From Mycolicibacterium iranicum (GTDB lineage Bacteria > Actinomycetota > Actinomycetes > Mycobacteriales > Mycobacteriaceae), in the NCBI RefSeq assembly GCF_002101705.1, contig NZ_LQPC01000030.1, positions 186,001-250,000 on the forward strand: DNA of 64,000 nucleotides, written 5' to 3'. Position numbers and translations under genes: made by a program. The notes under the pieces were generated by a model. That model did no database searches. It saw nothing but the letters and a program-made list of their open reading frames with translations, and was not told the DNA's origin. Each line of letters opens with the position of its first letter. Position 1 is the stretch's first letter. Below, in pieces: positions 44,773 through 54,081 of this stretch.

Positions 44773-45710
44773 GCGAAGAACGGGACCTGTTGCGCGACAC
44801 GGTCGCCGCACTGGTCGAGAAGCACGCCTCTCCCGAGGCGGTGCGCGCGGCGGCCGCATCGGAGCGCGGGTACGACGAAAAGTTGTGGGCCATGCTGTGC
44901 GAGCAGGTCGGTGCCGCGGCGCTGGTTGTTCCGGAGGATCTCGGTGGCGCCGGCGGCGAGCTGGGCGACGCCGCCGCAGTTCTCGAAGAGCTCGGCAAGG
45001 CGCTGGTGCCCACACCCCTGCTCGGCACGACGCTGGCGGAGCTCGCGCTGCTGTCGGTTGACCAGCCGGACGCCGAACTGCTCGGCGGGCTCGCCGAGGG
45101 TACGTCGATCGGCACCGTGGTATTCGACGCCGGGAATGTGCTGAACGGAAACATCGCCGACGTGGTCATCGGCACAGACGGCGAAACCCTCAGTCGCTGG
45201 AACTCTTTCGACGTGAAGCCTCTGGCCGCGATGGACATCACCAGGCCGCTGGCCGCGGTGGAGGCGACCGAGACAGAGCCGTTGGGGGCGGATCCGGGCC
45301 TCGCGGACGTCGCGGCAATCCTGTTGGCAGCCGAGCAGATCGGTGCGGCGTCGAAGTGTCTCGACCTCACCGTGCAGTACACGAAGGACCGGGTGCAATT
45401 CGGTCGGCCCATCGGCAGCTTCCAGGCCCTCAAGCACCGGATGGCCGATCTGTACGTCGCCGTGCAGTCGGCCAAGTCCGTCGTGGACGAAGCAGTCGCC
45501 GATCCGTCCCCGACGTCGGCGGCGCTGGCACGGTTGGCGGCCAGCGAGGCGTTCTCGAAGATCGCCGCCGAGGCCGTGCAGATGCACGGCGGCATCGCGA
45601 TCACCTGGGAGAGCGACATCCAGCTGTACTTCAAGCGAGCACACGGTAGCGCTCAGCTCCTCGGGGCTCCGCGCGAGCAGCTGCGTCGGCTCGAATCCGA
45701 GGTGTTCTAG
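44769..45710 (+). CDS. ipdE2: Acyl-CoA dehydrogenase IpdE2 (FadE33)
   Basis: The protein has 313 residues from GTG 44769, overlapping the fadE32 stop; an upstream in-frame ATG at 44721 lies inside fadE32. It is a beta-type acyl-CoA dehydrogenase: YTKDRVQFGRPIGSFQALKHRMAD, and MHGGIAITWESDIQLYFKRAH. It is the known partner of IpdE1 in dehydrogenating 5-OH-HIP-CoA. The two subunits are encoded in opposite operons that share one KstR2 operator, which couples their expression. Confidence 0.93.
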   Translation: MSEERDLLRDTVAALVEKHASPEAVRAAAASERGYDEKLWAMLCEQVGAAALVVPEDLGGAGGELGDAAAVLEELGKALVPTPLLGTTLAELALLSVDQPDAELLGGLAEGTSIGTVVFDAGNVLNGNIADVVIGTDGETLSRWNSFDVKPLAAMDITRPLAAVEATETEPLGADPGLADVAAILLAAEQIGAASKCLDLTVQYTKDRVQFGRPIGSFQALKHRMADLYVAVQSAKSVVDEAVADPSPTSAALARLAASEAFSKIAAEAVQMHGGIAITWESDIQLYFKRAHGSAQLLGAPREQLRRLESEVF

Positions 45711-45719
45711 CCTGGCGGG

Positions 45720-46874
45720 ATGAACGTCTCGCTGCGCGCAGGAATCCCCCCGTTCTATGTGATGGACGTGTGGCTCGCCGCGGCCGAACGCCAACGCACC
45801 CACGGCGACCTGGTCAACCTGTCCGCCGGGCAGCCGAGCGCGGGCGCCCCGTCGGCGGTGCGTGACGCGGCCGTCGCAGCGCTGAATCGCAATCAGCTCG
45901 GCTACACGGTCGCGCTGGGCATCCCCGAGTTGCGTGCAGCCATCGCCGAGTCCTACCACGCGCGCCACGGGCTGTCCGTCGATGCAGACGATGTGGTTGT
46001 CACGACGGGGTCGTCGGGAGGCTTCCTGCTGGCCTTCCTGGCGTGCTTCGACGTCGGGGACCGTGTCGCGATCGCCCGCCCTGGCTACCCCTGCTACCGC
46101 AACATCCTGTCCGCGCTCGGATGCGAGGTAGTCGAGCTGCCGTGCGGTCCGGAGACGCGATTCCAGCCGACGCTGGACATGCTGACCCAGCTCGACCCTC
46201 CGGTGTCCGGCGTGATCGTCGCGAGCCCGGCCAATCCGACGGGTACCGTGATCCCGCCCGAGGAACTGGCAGCCATCGCATCGTGGTGCGAGTCGTCGGG
46301 TGTGCGGCTGATCAGCGATGAGGTCTATCACGGTCTGGTCTATCCCGGCGCGCCGGCAACCAGCAGCGCCTGGGAGACGTCACGAGAATCCCTTGTGGTC
46401 AATAGTTTTTCGAAGTACTTCGCGATGACGGGGTGGCGGCTGGGCTGGCTGCTGGTGCCGCAGGAGCTGAAGCGGGCGGTCGACTGCCTGACCGGGAACT
46501 TCACGATCTGCCCGCCCGTGCTGCCCCAGCTCGCCGCTGTGGCGGCGTTCACCCAGGAGTCCATCGCCGAGGCGGAGGCACTGCTCGACGGCTATGCCAC
46601 CAACCGGTCTCTAGTACTGGACGGGCTGCGGGCGATCGGCATCGACCGGCTCGCGCCCACCGACGGTGCGTTCTACGTGTACGCCGACGTCTCTCACCTG
46701 ACCACAGATTCGCTGTCGTTCTGCTCGAAGCTGTTGAACGACACAGGGGTTGCGATTGCGCCCGGGGTCGACTTCGACACGGTACGCGGTGGCGCCCACG
46801 TGCGCTTGTCGTTCGCGGGTCCGTCCTCCGACATCGACGAGGCGCTGCGCAGAATCGGAGCCTGGCTGCGTTGA
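45720..46874 (+). CDS. aspB: Class I aminotransferase AspB-like
   Basis: The protein has 384 residues of the PLP-dependent aspartate aminotransferase fold. The Schiff-base lysine is Lys232 in NSFSKYFAMTGWRLGW; Asp200 and Tyr203 (ISDEVYHGL), NPTG at 172-175 and the C-terminal arginine in GAHVRLSFAG complete the site. It lies nine bases after ipdE2 and corresponds to Rv3565 in position. Its link with steroid degradation is unclear; the substrate could be a keto acid released from the rings or simply a housekeeping amino acid. Confidence 0.88.
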   Translation: MNVSLRAGIPPFYVMDVWLAAAERQRTHGDLVNLSAGQPSAGAPSAVRDAAVAALNRNQLGYTVALGIPELRAAIAESYHARHGLSVDADDVVVTTGSSGGFLLAFLACFDVGDRVAIARPGYPCYRNILSALGCEVVELPCGPETRFQPTLDMLTQLDPPVSGVIVASPANPTGTVIPPEELAAIASWCESSGVRLISDEVYHGLVYPGAPATSSAWETSRESLVVNSFSKYFAMTGWRLGWLLVPQELKRAVDCLTGNFTICPPVLPQLAAVAAFTQESIAEAEALLDGYATNRSLVLDGLRAIGIDRLAPTDGAFYVYADVSHLTTDSLSFCSKLLNDTGVAIAPGVDFDTVRGGAHVRLSFAGPSSDIDEALRRIGAWLR

Positions 46875-46887
46875 TGAACGGCACCGC

Positions 46888-48054
46888 GTGAGCGCGGCGG
46901 CTCAGCGGGCGCCGCTGCTGGCGGCGGGCTTTACGACGGCGTTCGGCGCCCACGCCGTCGCCGGGACGCTCGGCACCACGACGACAGGGACGGCGGCGTC
47001 GCTGCTGACCCTCGGCGCGCTGCTGGCGATCTACGACGGCGCCGAGGTGATTCTCAAACCCGTCTTCGGGACACTGGCCGACCGGATCGGGGCGCGCACC
47101 GTCTTGATCGCCGGGTTGGTGATCTTCGCTGTGGCGTCTGCGTCGTACGCCATCGCCGATGACCCCGCCTGGCTGTGGGCGGGCCGATTCGGGCAGGGTG
47201 TCGGGGCGGCCGCATTCTCGCCTGCCGCATCGGCTCTCGTCGCGCTGTTGACCCCGGCTTCGGCGCAGGGGAGGGCGTTTGGCACGTACGGGTCGTACAA
47301 GTCCGTCGGATATACGCTCGGCCCACTGTTGGGTGGTGTGATTGTGGCGTTAGGCGGGCTTCGGTCCCTGTTCGCGGTCATGGCAGCGTTGGCGATCGTC
47401 GTGGCGGTGTGGGCGGCGGTCTCCGTTCCGTCGGTCCGCCCGCAACCCCGCGAACGCCAGACACTGGTCGACACGATACGGCGATTCTCCGAGTCCTCCT
47501 TCGTCACACCGACGCTCGCGTTGGCCGCCACCACCGCGGCTCTGTCTGTCGGCGTCGGATTCCTTCCGGTTCTGGGTACGCAGGCCGGCCTGTCCCCCGT
47601 CGTCACCGGTGCCATCGTGTCGGTCCTTGCGCTGACGACGGCCATCGCGCAACCCGTGGCCGGCCGCGCGCTCGATGCGGACAGAATTACCGTGACGGGA
47701 GGAATCACGGTCGGAATCGTCCTCACGGCAGCGGGTTTGGCGCTCGCGTTGTTACCGGGCCTGGTCGGTTTGGTGTCCGCCGCGATCGTCATCGGCGCCG
47801 GCTGCGGGCTCATCACACCACTGGCCTTCACGATGCTGGCGAGATCGACGCCCCAGGACCGGCTGGGACAAACGATGGGCGCGGCCGAGATCGGGCGTGA
47901 ATGCGGCGATGCCGCAGGCCCGCTCGCGGTCGCGTCGATAGCCGCCGTCACCAGTGTGCCGTTCGGATTCGCCGGATTGGCGGTCATCGTGGTGCTGGCT
48001 GGCGTGATGACGGCGGGCGTCAACCGAGCCCGCGGGCGTACCGAACGTGCATGA
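46888..48054 (+). CDS. Major facilitator superfamily transporter (efflux type)
   Basis: The protein has 388 residues from GTG 46888, 14 bases after aspB. It has twelve hydrophobic helices; the MFS loop motif GTLADRIGARTVL lies after helix 2, and RFGQGVGAAAFSPAASALVALL in helix 4-5 resembles drug/metabolite exporters (DHA1). The substrate is unknown. It lies at the left end of the accessory stretch that separates aspB from hsaB. Confidence 0.83.
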   Translation: MSAAAQRAPLLAAGFTTAFGAHAVAGTLGTTTTGTAASLLTLGALLAIYDGAEVILKPVFGTLADRIGARTVLIAGLVIFAVASASYAIADDPAWLWAGRFGQGVGAAAFSPAASALVALLTPASAQGRAFGTYGSYKSVGYTLGPLLGGVIVALGGLRSLFAVMAALAIVVAVWAAVSVPSVRPQPRERQTLVDTIRRFSESSFVTPTLALAATTAALSVGVGFLPVLGTQAGLSPVVTGAIVSVLALTTAIAQPVAGRALDADRITVTGGITVGIVLTAAGLALALLPGLVGLVSAAIVIGAGCGLITPLAFTMLARSTPQDRLGQTMGAAEIGRECGDAAGPLAVASIAAVTSVPFGFAGLAVIVVLAGVMTAGVNRARGRTERA

Positions 48055-48155
48055 CCGGGGTGCCGCCGATCGTGTCGCGAGGATCTGCACGACGAAAGTG
48101 GGTCACGGAAGAAGATTGCGCGAATTTGTCGGACCGTCGGCGTAGCATAGGCATC

Positions 48156-49439
48156 ATGTTCGAAAGTTTGTTCGATATCGATCCCGATGCGTCGGAGGCG
48201 CACCTGCGGGATGTTGTCGAGCGCTGCGAGGAACTGAAGTCGAAAGCTGCTGCCGCTCAGGCGCGCGCGACGGCGTTGTGGGCGGCCAGACGCGCTGCCG
48301 CCGAAGCCGCCTCAGGGATACCGGCAAGGCGACGCGGCAAGGGGTTGGCTTCGGAGATCGCGCTGGCGCGTCGCGATGCCCCCGCCTGCGGCAACACCCA
48401 CTTGGGCATGGCCAAGGCACTGGTCAACGAAATGCCCTGCACCATGGCGGCTTTGGAACGAGGGCAGCTGTCGGAGTACCGCGCGTTGCTGATTGTGCGG
48501 GAGTCAGCATGTCTGTCGATCGAGGATCGCCGCACATTGGATGCCGAACTCGCGGAAGAAGCCAACGGATTCGAGGGCTGGGGCAATCGGCGAGTGGCGG
48601 CCGAAGCGAAGAGAATCACCGCGCGCCTCGATGCGGCGGCTGTGGTGGAACGTAACAATAAGGCCGTCAAAGACCGTTGCGTGACCACCCGGCCAGCCCC
48701 CAACGGCATGGTCTACCTGACGTTCCTGATGCCGCTCACGCTAGGGATCGGCATGTATGCCGCCCTCAAGCGCGAAGCCGACATCTGCGGCGACGGTCGC
48801 TCTCGAGGGCAGATCATGACCGATACCGCGTATGAGCGTGTAACAGGAAGGCCTGCTGCAGAACCTGTTTCGGTGTCACTCAACCTGGTGATGGCTGACA
48901 CCACGCTCGCCGGCGACGACACGGAACCGGCGTGGCTCGATGGCTACGGACCCATCCCGGCGGGATTCGCCTGCAAGCTGACCGGTGACGCCGTCACTGA
49001 CGCGAATGCCAAGGCCACACTGCGGCGGTTGTACCGCCACCCGAAGTCGGGGCAGCTGGTGGCCATGGAGTCGCGGTCGCGGATCTTCCCGAAGGGACTG
49101 GCCCATTTCATCGGGATCCGGGACCGCACGTGCCGAACCCCGTACTGCGACGCCCCGATCCGTCACCACGACCATGCCACTCCCGACCGCGAAGGCGGAA
49201 AGACCAACGCGCTGAATGGGCTCGGCGCGTGCGAAGCGTGCAACTACGCCAAGGAGGCCCCGGGCTGGGAGGTTGTCACCAGCCAGCGCGATGGAGAACA
49301 CAGAGCCGAGTACACGACGCCGACCGGGGCGACCTATCGGTCCATGGCACCATCGCTGCCCGGGATTCCGGTACGTCAGAAAATCAGCCTCGCCGAAGGC
49401 CGAATCAGCATCGACCTCGTCACGTTCAGAGCAGCGTGA
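48156..49439 (+). CDS. DUF222/HNH endonuclease domain protein (13E12 repeat family)
   Basis: The protein has 427 residues from ATG 48156. A DUF222 domain fills residues 20-290, with many Ala/Glu/Arg helices. The C-terminal HNH domain has Cys-x4-Cys (CRTPYC), HHDHATPDREGG and NALNGLGACEACNY, giving the HxH and zinc-finger cysteines of an HNH nuclease. These proteins are abundant in mycobacteria as 13E12-type repeats and are often found at variable sites; their role is unresolved. It may mark the boundary of inserted DNA. No terminal repeats or recombinase were seen next to it. Confidence 0.88.
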   Translation: MFESLFDIDPDASEAHLRDVVERCEELKSKAAAAQARATALWAARRAAAEAASGIPARRRGKGLASEIALARRDAPACGNTHLGMAKALVNEMPCTMAALERGQLSEYRALLIVRESACLSIEDRRTLDAELAEEANGFEGWGNRRVAAEAKRITARLDAAAVVERNNKAVKDRCVTTRPAPNGMVYLTFLMPLTLGIGMYAALKREADICGDGRSRGQIMTDTAYERVTGRPAAEPVSVSLNLVMADTTLAGDDTEPAWLDGYGPIPAGFACKLTGDAVTDANAKATLRRLYRHPKSGQLVAMESRSRIFPKGLAHFIGIRDRTCRTPYCDAPIRHHDHATPDREGGKTNALNGLGACEACNYAKEAPGWEVVTSQRDGEHRAEYTTPTGATYRSMAPSLPGIPVRQKISLAEGRISIDLVTFRAA

Positions 49440-49465
49440 GACGGACGAATGTCGTTGCAGCGCAG

Positions 49466-50725
49466 CTATGCGAGGCCGGTCGAGGAGCGTCGGCGGCGGG
49501 AGATCGCGTCGACGCTGGCCGCAAGCAGGAGCACTCCTCCGGTTACCAGGAAGTTGATGTAGGACGACTGGTTCAGCAGGCCAAGGCCATTGGCGATGGT
49601 GGCGACGACCACACCGCCGATCACCGCATCAAGGGCACGGCCCTTGCCGCCGAACAGGCTGGTGCCACCGATGACGGCAGCGCCGACCGCATACAGCAGA
49701 ACGTTACCCGCGCCGGAAGACGCCGACACCTTGCCGGCATACGACGCCGCGATGATTCCGCTGAGCGCTGCGAGAGAAGAACAGACGACGAAGACCGAGA
49801 TGCGGATTCGGTCCACGTTGATCCCAGCGCGTCGCGCGGCTTCGGCATTTCCGCCGACCGCGTAGATGTGCCTGCCGTACGACGTTCGTTTGAGCACCAC
49901 CGTCAGCACGATCAGCAGCACCAGGATCAGCGGCAGGACATAGGGAATGCCGCTGATCTCCGCTCTGGCGTTGACGCTCCGATTGACGCTGAGGATGTAG
50001 GTCACGCCCAGCACCACCGCCGCGACGGCGGCCACTCGCACGACGACGACACCCAGCGGCGAGTTCGCCAGGTTCAGTGCCTTCTTGCGCCGGTAGTTAT
50101 AGAACTCCAGAGCGGCGAAGCCCAGGACGACGACGAGTGCGAGCGCCCAACCGACCGTGACGGGCAGGTTGCTGATCGTCAGACCGCGGATGACGGGATC
50201 GTCCACACGCACCGAACCGCCCTCACCGATGAGCTTCAGCGTCACGCCTTGCAGGCCGAGGAAGAACGCCAAAGTCACGACGAACGAAGGGATTCCGAGC
50301 TTCGCCCGCAACAGGCCGATCACCAGGCCGATCACGGCACCGATCGCGGTCCCCGCGAGAATCGCCGCCCACCATGGCCAGTCGAGATTGACGACGGTCA
50401 GCGCCATGACACAGGCGGAGACACCGCCGGCGACACCCGCCGACAGGTCGATGTCACCGAGCAGCAGGACGAACACCAGTCCCATCGCCAGCACGCAGAT
50501 CGAGCCGGCCTGAGTGATCAGGTTGGCCAGATTCAGCGCCGACAGGAAGCGGTCGTTGGCCAGGCCGAACACGACGAAGAGCACGATGAGGCCCAGAACC
50601 GCCGGCAGCGAACCCATGTCACCGCCGCGCACCCGCTGGAGATAGCCGCGCACCGCGTCGCCGAATGTCTGATCGATGCGAGTGTCCTCGGCGAAGTCCG
50701 CGTCGGCCAGTGTTTCGGAAGTCAT
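49466..50725 (-). CDS. xylH: Xylose-type ABC transporter permease
   Basis: The protein has 419 residues from ATG 50725 (AGAGGACAG upstream); GTG 50740, overlapping the ATPase stop, is an alternative. There are about ten membrane helices of the RbsC/XylH type, with VLAMGLVFVLLLGDIDLSAGV and YAVGGNAEAARRAGI as family signatures. It forms the channel for D-xylose (or a related pentose) together with the ATPase and binding protein upstream. It is the last gene of xylFGH and converges on the HNH gene. Confidence 0.9.
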   Translation of the reverse strand: MTSETLADADFAEDTRIDQTFGDAVRGYLQRVRGGDMGSLPAVLGLIVLFVVFGLANDRFLSALNLANLITQAGSICVLAMGLVFVLLLGDIDLSAGVAGGVSACVMALTVVNLDWPWWAAILAGTAIGAVIGLVIGLLRAKLGIPSFVVTLAFFLGLQGVTLKLIGEGGSVRVDDPVIRGLTISNLPVTVGWALALVVVLGFAALEFYNYRRKKALNLANSPLGVVVVRVAAVAAVVLGVTYILSVNRSVNARAEISGIPYVLPLILVLLIVLTVVLKRTSYGRHIYAVGGNAEAARRAGINVDRIRISVFVVCSSLAALSGIIAASYAGKVSASSGAGNVLLYAVGAAVIGGTSLFGGKGRALDAVIGGVVVATIANGLGLLNQSSYINFLVTGGVLLLAASVDAISRRRRSSTGLA

Positions 50726-50736
50726 CTGTCCTCTGC

Positions 50737-51540
50737 TCACATCGACTCCGCGGCCTGCGCGGGCGCAAGACCCAGACCTCCGGAGCGCCCTGCGGTGATC
50801 AGTTCCACCACCTGGCCGTGCGTGACGTCCGACGCCTTGACGTCGGCGGCCACCCGGCCGAGGTACAGCGCGCAGATCCGGTCTGCCACTTCGAAAACGT
50901 CGTTCATGTTGTGCGAGATCAACACCACCCCGAGCCCTTGCGCGGCAAGTCTGCGAACCAGGTCGATCACCTGCCGCGTCTGCGCGACACCGAGCGCCGC
51001 CGTCGGCTCGTCGAGCAGAACCACCTTGGAGTTCCACAGCACCGACTTCGCGATCGCCACGGTCTGCCGCTGCCCGCCGGACAGACTCGACACCGGCTGC
51101 CGCACCGATTTCACCGTCCGCACCGACAACGACGTCAGCGCGTCGCGGGCCATCGTCTCCATCCGGGCCTCGTCGAGCATTCCCCGGCTCGTGAGTTCAC
51201 GCCCCAGGAACATGTTTTCGACGATGTCGAGGTTGTCGCACAGCGCCAGATCCTGATAGACCACCTCGACCCCGAGCGCCGACACGTCGTTGGGGCTGCG
51301 CACCGTCACCGGCTTGCCCTCGAACAGGTAGGTGCCGGTGTCGATGGGATGAATCCCCGCGATCGCCTTGACCAGAGTCGACTTGCCCGCGCCGTTGTCC
51401 CCGACCAAAGCCGTGACTTGGCCGGGATAGACGCTGAAGTCGACGTCGTGCAGGACGTGGACCACACCGAAACTCTTGTTGACGCCCTGCAACTCAAGAA
51501 TGGGACGAACTCGAGGTTCCGGAGCGACAGATCCGGTCAT
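50737..51540 (-). CDS. xylG: Xylose-type ABC transporter ATP-binding protein (single domain)
   Basis: The protein has 267 residues with one complete ATPase cassette: Walker A GDNGAGKST, signature LSGGQRQ, Walker B VVLLDEPTAALG, and the H-loop ISHNMNDV. Classical XylG and RbsA have two fused cassettes (about 500 residues), so this resembles the single-cassette FrcA type and must work as a homodimer. It starts six bases after the binding-protein gene. Confidence 0.9.
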   Translation of the reverse strand: MTGSVAPEPRVRPILELQGVNKSFGVVHVLHDVDFSVYPGQVTALVGDNGAGKSTLVKAIAGIHPIDTGTYLFEGKPVTVRSPNDVSALGVEVVYQDLALCDNLDIVENMFLGRELTSRGMLDEARMETMARDALTSLSVRTVKSVRQPVSSLSGGQRQTVAIAKSVLWNSKVVLLDEPTAALGVAQTRQVIDLVRRLAAQGLGVVLISHNMNDVFEVADRICALYLGRVAADVKASDVTHGQVVELITAGRSGGLGLAPAQAAESM

Positions 51541-51546
51541 CGGCGG

Positions 51547-52620
51547 TCAGGCTCCCGCAGCTGTGCACATCGCCGCGAACTGACCCGCGCACACCTCTTC
51601 CTTGGACTGCCCGCCATCGTCGAAGACGATGCCGATGTTGTCCTTGGTGACCGACTTCGGCGTCAACAGCACCGACGGCACATCGCGGCCGCCCGTGTCA
51701 TCCCGCGAGGTGCTCGTCGTCTTGGGCTCCTCGCCATTGGCCAACGCGATCGCCACCTCGGCAAGCGCATTGGCCTCTTCGGTAGCCGACTTGTAGACGG
51801 TCATGCACTGCGTGCCCGCAAGGATGTTCTGCAGGCCTTCCACAGTGGCGTCCTGGCCGGTGACCGGTACCTGGCCTGCGCGCTTGTTCTTCTCCAGGAT
51901 CGAGATCACCGAACCCGCGAGGCCGTCGTTGGCGGCGTACACCCCGTCGACCCGTCCGTCGGCAGCCGTGTAGAGCTGCTCGAAGATCGTCACGGCCTTG
52001 TCGTTGTCCCAATCGGGCACCGCCTGCTCACCGACGATGGTGATGGACGGTGTCTTGTCGACCACCGAGTGTGCACCCGCACTGAACAGCGTCGCGTTGT
52101 TGTCGGTCGGAGATCCGTTGAGGAACACCACATTTGCGGGTCTGCCGCCGAGGCAGTCGACCAGTCCCTGCCCCTGGAGTTCGCCGACGACGTTGTTGTC
52201 GAACGAGACGTACACATCCGCGGACCCACCGAGGGTAAGGCGGTCGTAGTCAATGGTCTTCACGCCTTGGGCGGCGGCCTTCTCCTGGATCGAGGCGCCG
52301 CTGTCAGAGTCGAGGTTGACGATGGCGAGCACCGTGACACCGTCGGCGATCATGCCGTCGGCGATGGTGGCCATCGTGTCGGCTGATCCTTCGGCGTTCT
52401 GGATCGTGTACTCCACGCCGGCTTGCTTGAACGCGGCCTCCAACGCGGGCCGGTCCTTGGTCTCCCATCGGACCGACGACTTCGTGTCCGGCAGGATCAC
52501 ACCGACCTTGCCGCCGCCTCCGCCCTCGGCAGACTGCGAATCGGTATTGGAGCCGCACGCAGTCAGCGCCATGCTGATTCCCACGACGGCGGTGACGAGC
52601 AGGGTGCTGGTTCGCTTCAC
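51547..52620 (-). CDS. xylF: Xylose-type sugar-binding lipoprotein
   Basis: The protein has 357 residues from GTG 52620 (KRTSTLLVTAVVG) behind GGAGGAATTC. The lipobox LTAC near residue 22 predicts a lipid-anchored binding protein. The type I periplasmic fold is seen in KVGVILPDTKSSVRWETKDRP, IVNLDSDSGASIQEKA, GVKTIDYDRLTLGG, VYAANDGLAGSVI and VTGQDATVEGLQNI. The order and motifs are those of XylF. It heads the transporter operon, with its own promoter region containing a CRP-like inverted repeat. Confidence 0.9.
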   Translation of the reverse strand: MKRTSTLLVTAVVGISMALTACGSNTDSQSAEGGGGGKVGVILPDTKSSVRWETKDRPALEAAFKQAGVEYTIQNAEGSADTMATIADGMIADGVTVLAIVNLDSDSGASIQEKAAAQGVKTIDYDRLTLGGSADVYVSFDNNVVGELQGQGLVDCLGGRPANVVFLNGSPTDNNATLFSAGAHSVVDKTPSITIVGEQAVPDWDNDKAVTIFEQLYTAADGRVDGVYAANDGLAGSVISILEKNKRAGQVPVTGQDATVEGLQNILAGTQCMTVYKSATEEANALAEVAIALANGEEPKTTSTSRDDTGGRDVPSVLLTPKSVTKDNIGIVFDDGGQSKEEVCAGQFAAMCTAAGA

Positions 52621-52671
52621 AGAATTCCTCCGAACACGTCGTGACACATTTTGTTGCCTGGTTTCACATAT

Positions 52672-52691
52672 AGCGTGAGCTGGATCACGCT
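52672..52691. promoter_or_regulatory. CRP-like inverted repeat upstream of xylF
   Basis: AGCGTGAGCTGGATCACGCT has perfect 7-base arms around six bases. The core GTGA-N6-TCAC matches the CRP-family consensus (TGTGA-N6-TCACA) except at the outermost position. A leftward TATATG lies directly downstream (52668-52673), a plausible -10. A role as a cAMP-receptor-protein site for sugar-responsive control of xylFGH is inferred. Confidence 0.55.
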
Positions 52692-52726
52692 GTGTCTGCT
52701 TTGACCGATTGCCGGGGCAGGACGGT

Positions 52727-53950
52727 TCACCGTGCGCCCAACAGATGCTCGATGGCCAACTGATTCAGAGTGACGAAGCCGCAACCCTTTCCGCCGAAGT
52801 ACGCGCCGGTGTCGAAGTCCTCGTACGCCGTGCGGTCAGCGATCAGATCGGCATAGGACTCCCCGTCGTTCAGCGTGGGGGTACGCAGTTCGGCGACCTT
52901 GGCCGCGGCCATCGCCTCCTGCACGGCGGGGTCGGCCCGGAACGCGGCCGCGCGCCGGCGCAGCAACAGGTACATCCGCATGTTGGCTGCCGCCGACGCC
53001 CACACGCCGCTGACGTCCTCGGTACGGCTGGGTTTGTAGTCGAAGTGCCGCGGCCCGTCGTAGGCGGGCCCACCGTCCGGTCCGCCGTTCTCGAGTAGAT
53101 CGACCAGAGCGAACGCGTTGGCCAAGTCGCCGTGGCCGAACACGAGATCCTGGTCGAACTTGATGCCTCGCTGCCCGTTGAGGTCGATGTGGAACAGCTT
53201 GCCGCTGTAGAGCGCCTGCGCGATGCCGTGCACGAAGTTCAGTCCGGCCATCTGCTCGTGGCCGGTCTCGGGATTGACGCCGACCATCTCGGGGTGGGCC
53301 AGGGTATCGATGAATGCCAGCGCGTGTCCGACGGTCGGCAGCAGGATGTCACCCCGCGGTTCGTTCGGCTTCGGTTCGATCGCAAACCTCAATCCGCTGC
53401 CCTGGTCGATCACGTACTGGCACAACAGGTCCAGCGCTTCGCGATAGCGGTCCAGCGCCGCGCGGACATCCTTGGCGGAGTCGTATTCGCTCCCTTCGCG
53501 ACCGCCCCACATGACGAATGTCTGCGCGCCCAGTTCTGCAGCAAGGTCGAGGTTGCGCAGCACCTTACGTAGCGCGTAACGGCGCACCGAGCGGTCATTG
53601 CTGGTAAACCCGCCGTCTTTGAAGACAGGCTGGGTGAACAGGTTGGTCGTCACCATCGGCACGACGAGGCCGGCCGCGCTGAGCGCAGAGCTGAAGCGGT
53701 CGATCGCCTGCCTGCGCTCGGCGTCGGAGCTGCCGAACGCGAACAGATCGTCGTCGTGGAACGTCACGCCGTACGCGCCCAGTTCAGCGAGCCGCTCGAC
53801 CGCATCCACCGCATCCACCGCAGGCCGCGTGGCCACCCCGAACGGATCGACGCCGGGCCAGCCGACCGTCCAGAGTCCGAACGAGAATTTGTCGGACAGA
53901 CGCGGTGTCAGATCGTCCGCTGCGGTGGCAGCGGAGTCCAGGACGGTCAT
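52727..53950 (-). CDS. xylA: Xylose isomerase
   Basis: The protein has 407 residues, a class I (Streptomyces-type) xylose isomerase. Catalytic residues are His65 and Asp68 in [11 protein letters not shown], the substrate-stacking tryptophan in [11 protein letters not shown], and the metal ligands and lysine in [12 protein letters not shown] and [20 protein letters not shown]. It converts D-xylose to D-xylulose in the cytoplasm with Mg/Mn. It diverges from the ROK regulator gene; the 131 bases between contain an inverted repeat. Confidence 0.96.
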   Translation of the reverse strand: MTVLDSAATAADDLTPRLSDKFSFGLWTVGWPGVDPFGVATRPAVDAVDAVERLAELGAYGVTFHDDDLFAFGSSDAERRQAIDRFSSALSAAGLVVPMVTTNLFTQPVFKDGGFTSNDRSVRRYALRKVLRNLDLAAELGAQTFVMWGGREGSEYDSAKDVRAALDRYREALDLLCQYVIDQGSGLRFAIEPKPNEPRGDILLPTVGHALAFIDTLAHPEMVGVNPETGHEQMAGLNFVHGIAQALYSGKLFHIDLNGQRGIKFDQDLVFGHGDLANAFALVDLLENGGPDGGPAYDGPRHFDYKPSRTEDVSGVWASAAANMRMYLLLRRRAAAFRADPAVQEAMAAAKVAELRTPTLNDGESYADLIADRTAYEDFDTGAYFGGKGCGFVTLNQLAIEHLLGAR

Positions 53951-54010
53951 CGGGTACTCCCTCGGGAATCATGGCTGCCGGAAATGGGCGCCACGGGCGG
54001 AGAAATATGC

Positions 54011-54035
54011 TTTTGTTCTCTGTGCGAACATAAAA
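54011..54035. promoter_or_regulatory. Putative operator between xylA and the ROK regulator
   Basis: TTTTGTTC at 54011-54018 and GAACATAAAA at 54026-54035 form an imperfect dyad with seven bases between the GTTC/GAAC cores. It sits in the middle of the divergent intergenic region, is AT-rich against the background, and is the natural candidate for binding by the XylR/ROK protein encoded beside it. Weak call from sequence symmetry and position only. Confidence 0.5.
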
Positions 54036-54081
54036 TGTGGCCTGCGACACTGTCAAGGCCGAATCAAAGGACGGGAGGCCG

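Noticed and set aside
48156..49439. HNH/DUF222 protein as a homing endonuclease or group I intron marker
   Set aside because: It is a stand-alone gene with the standard mycobacterial 13E12-family architecture; no intron or intein boundaries and no flanking repeats were seen.
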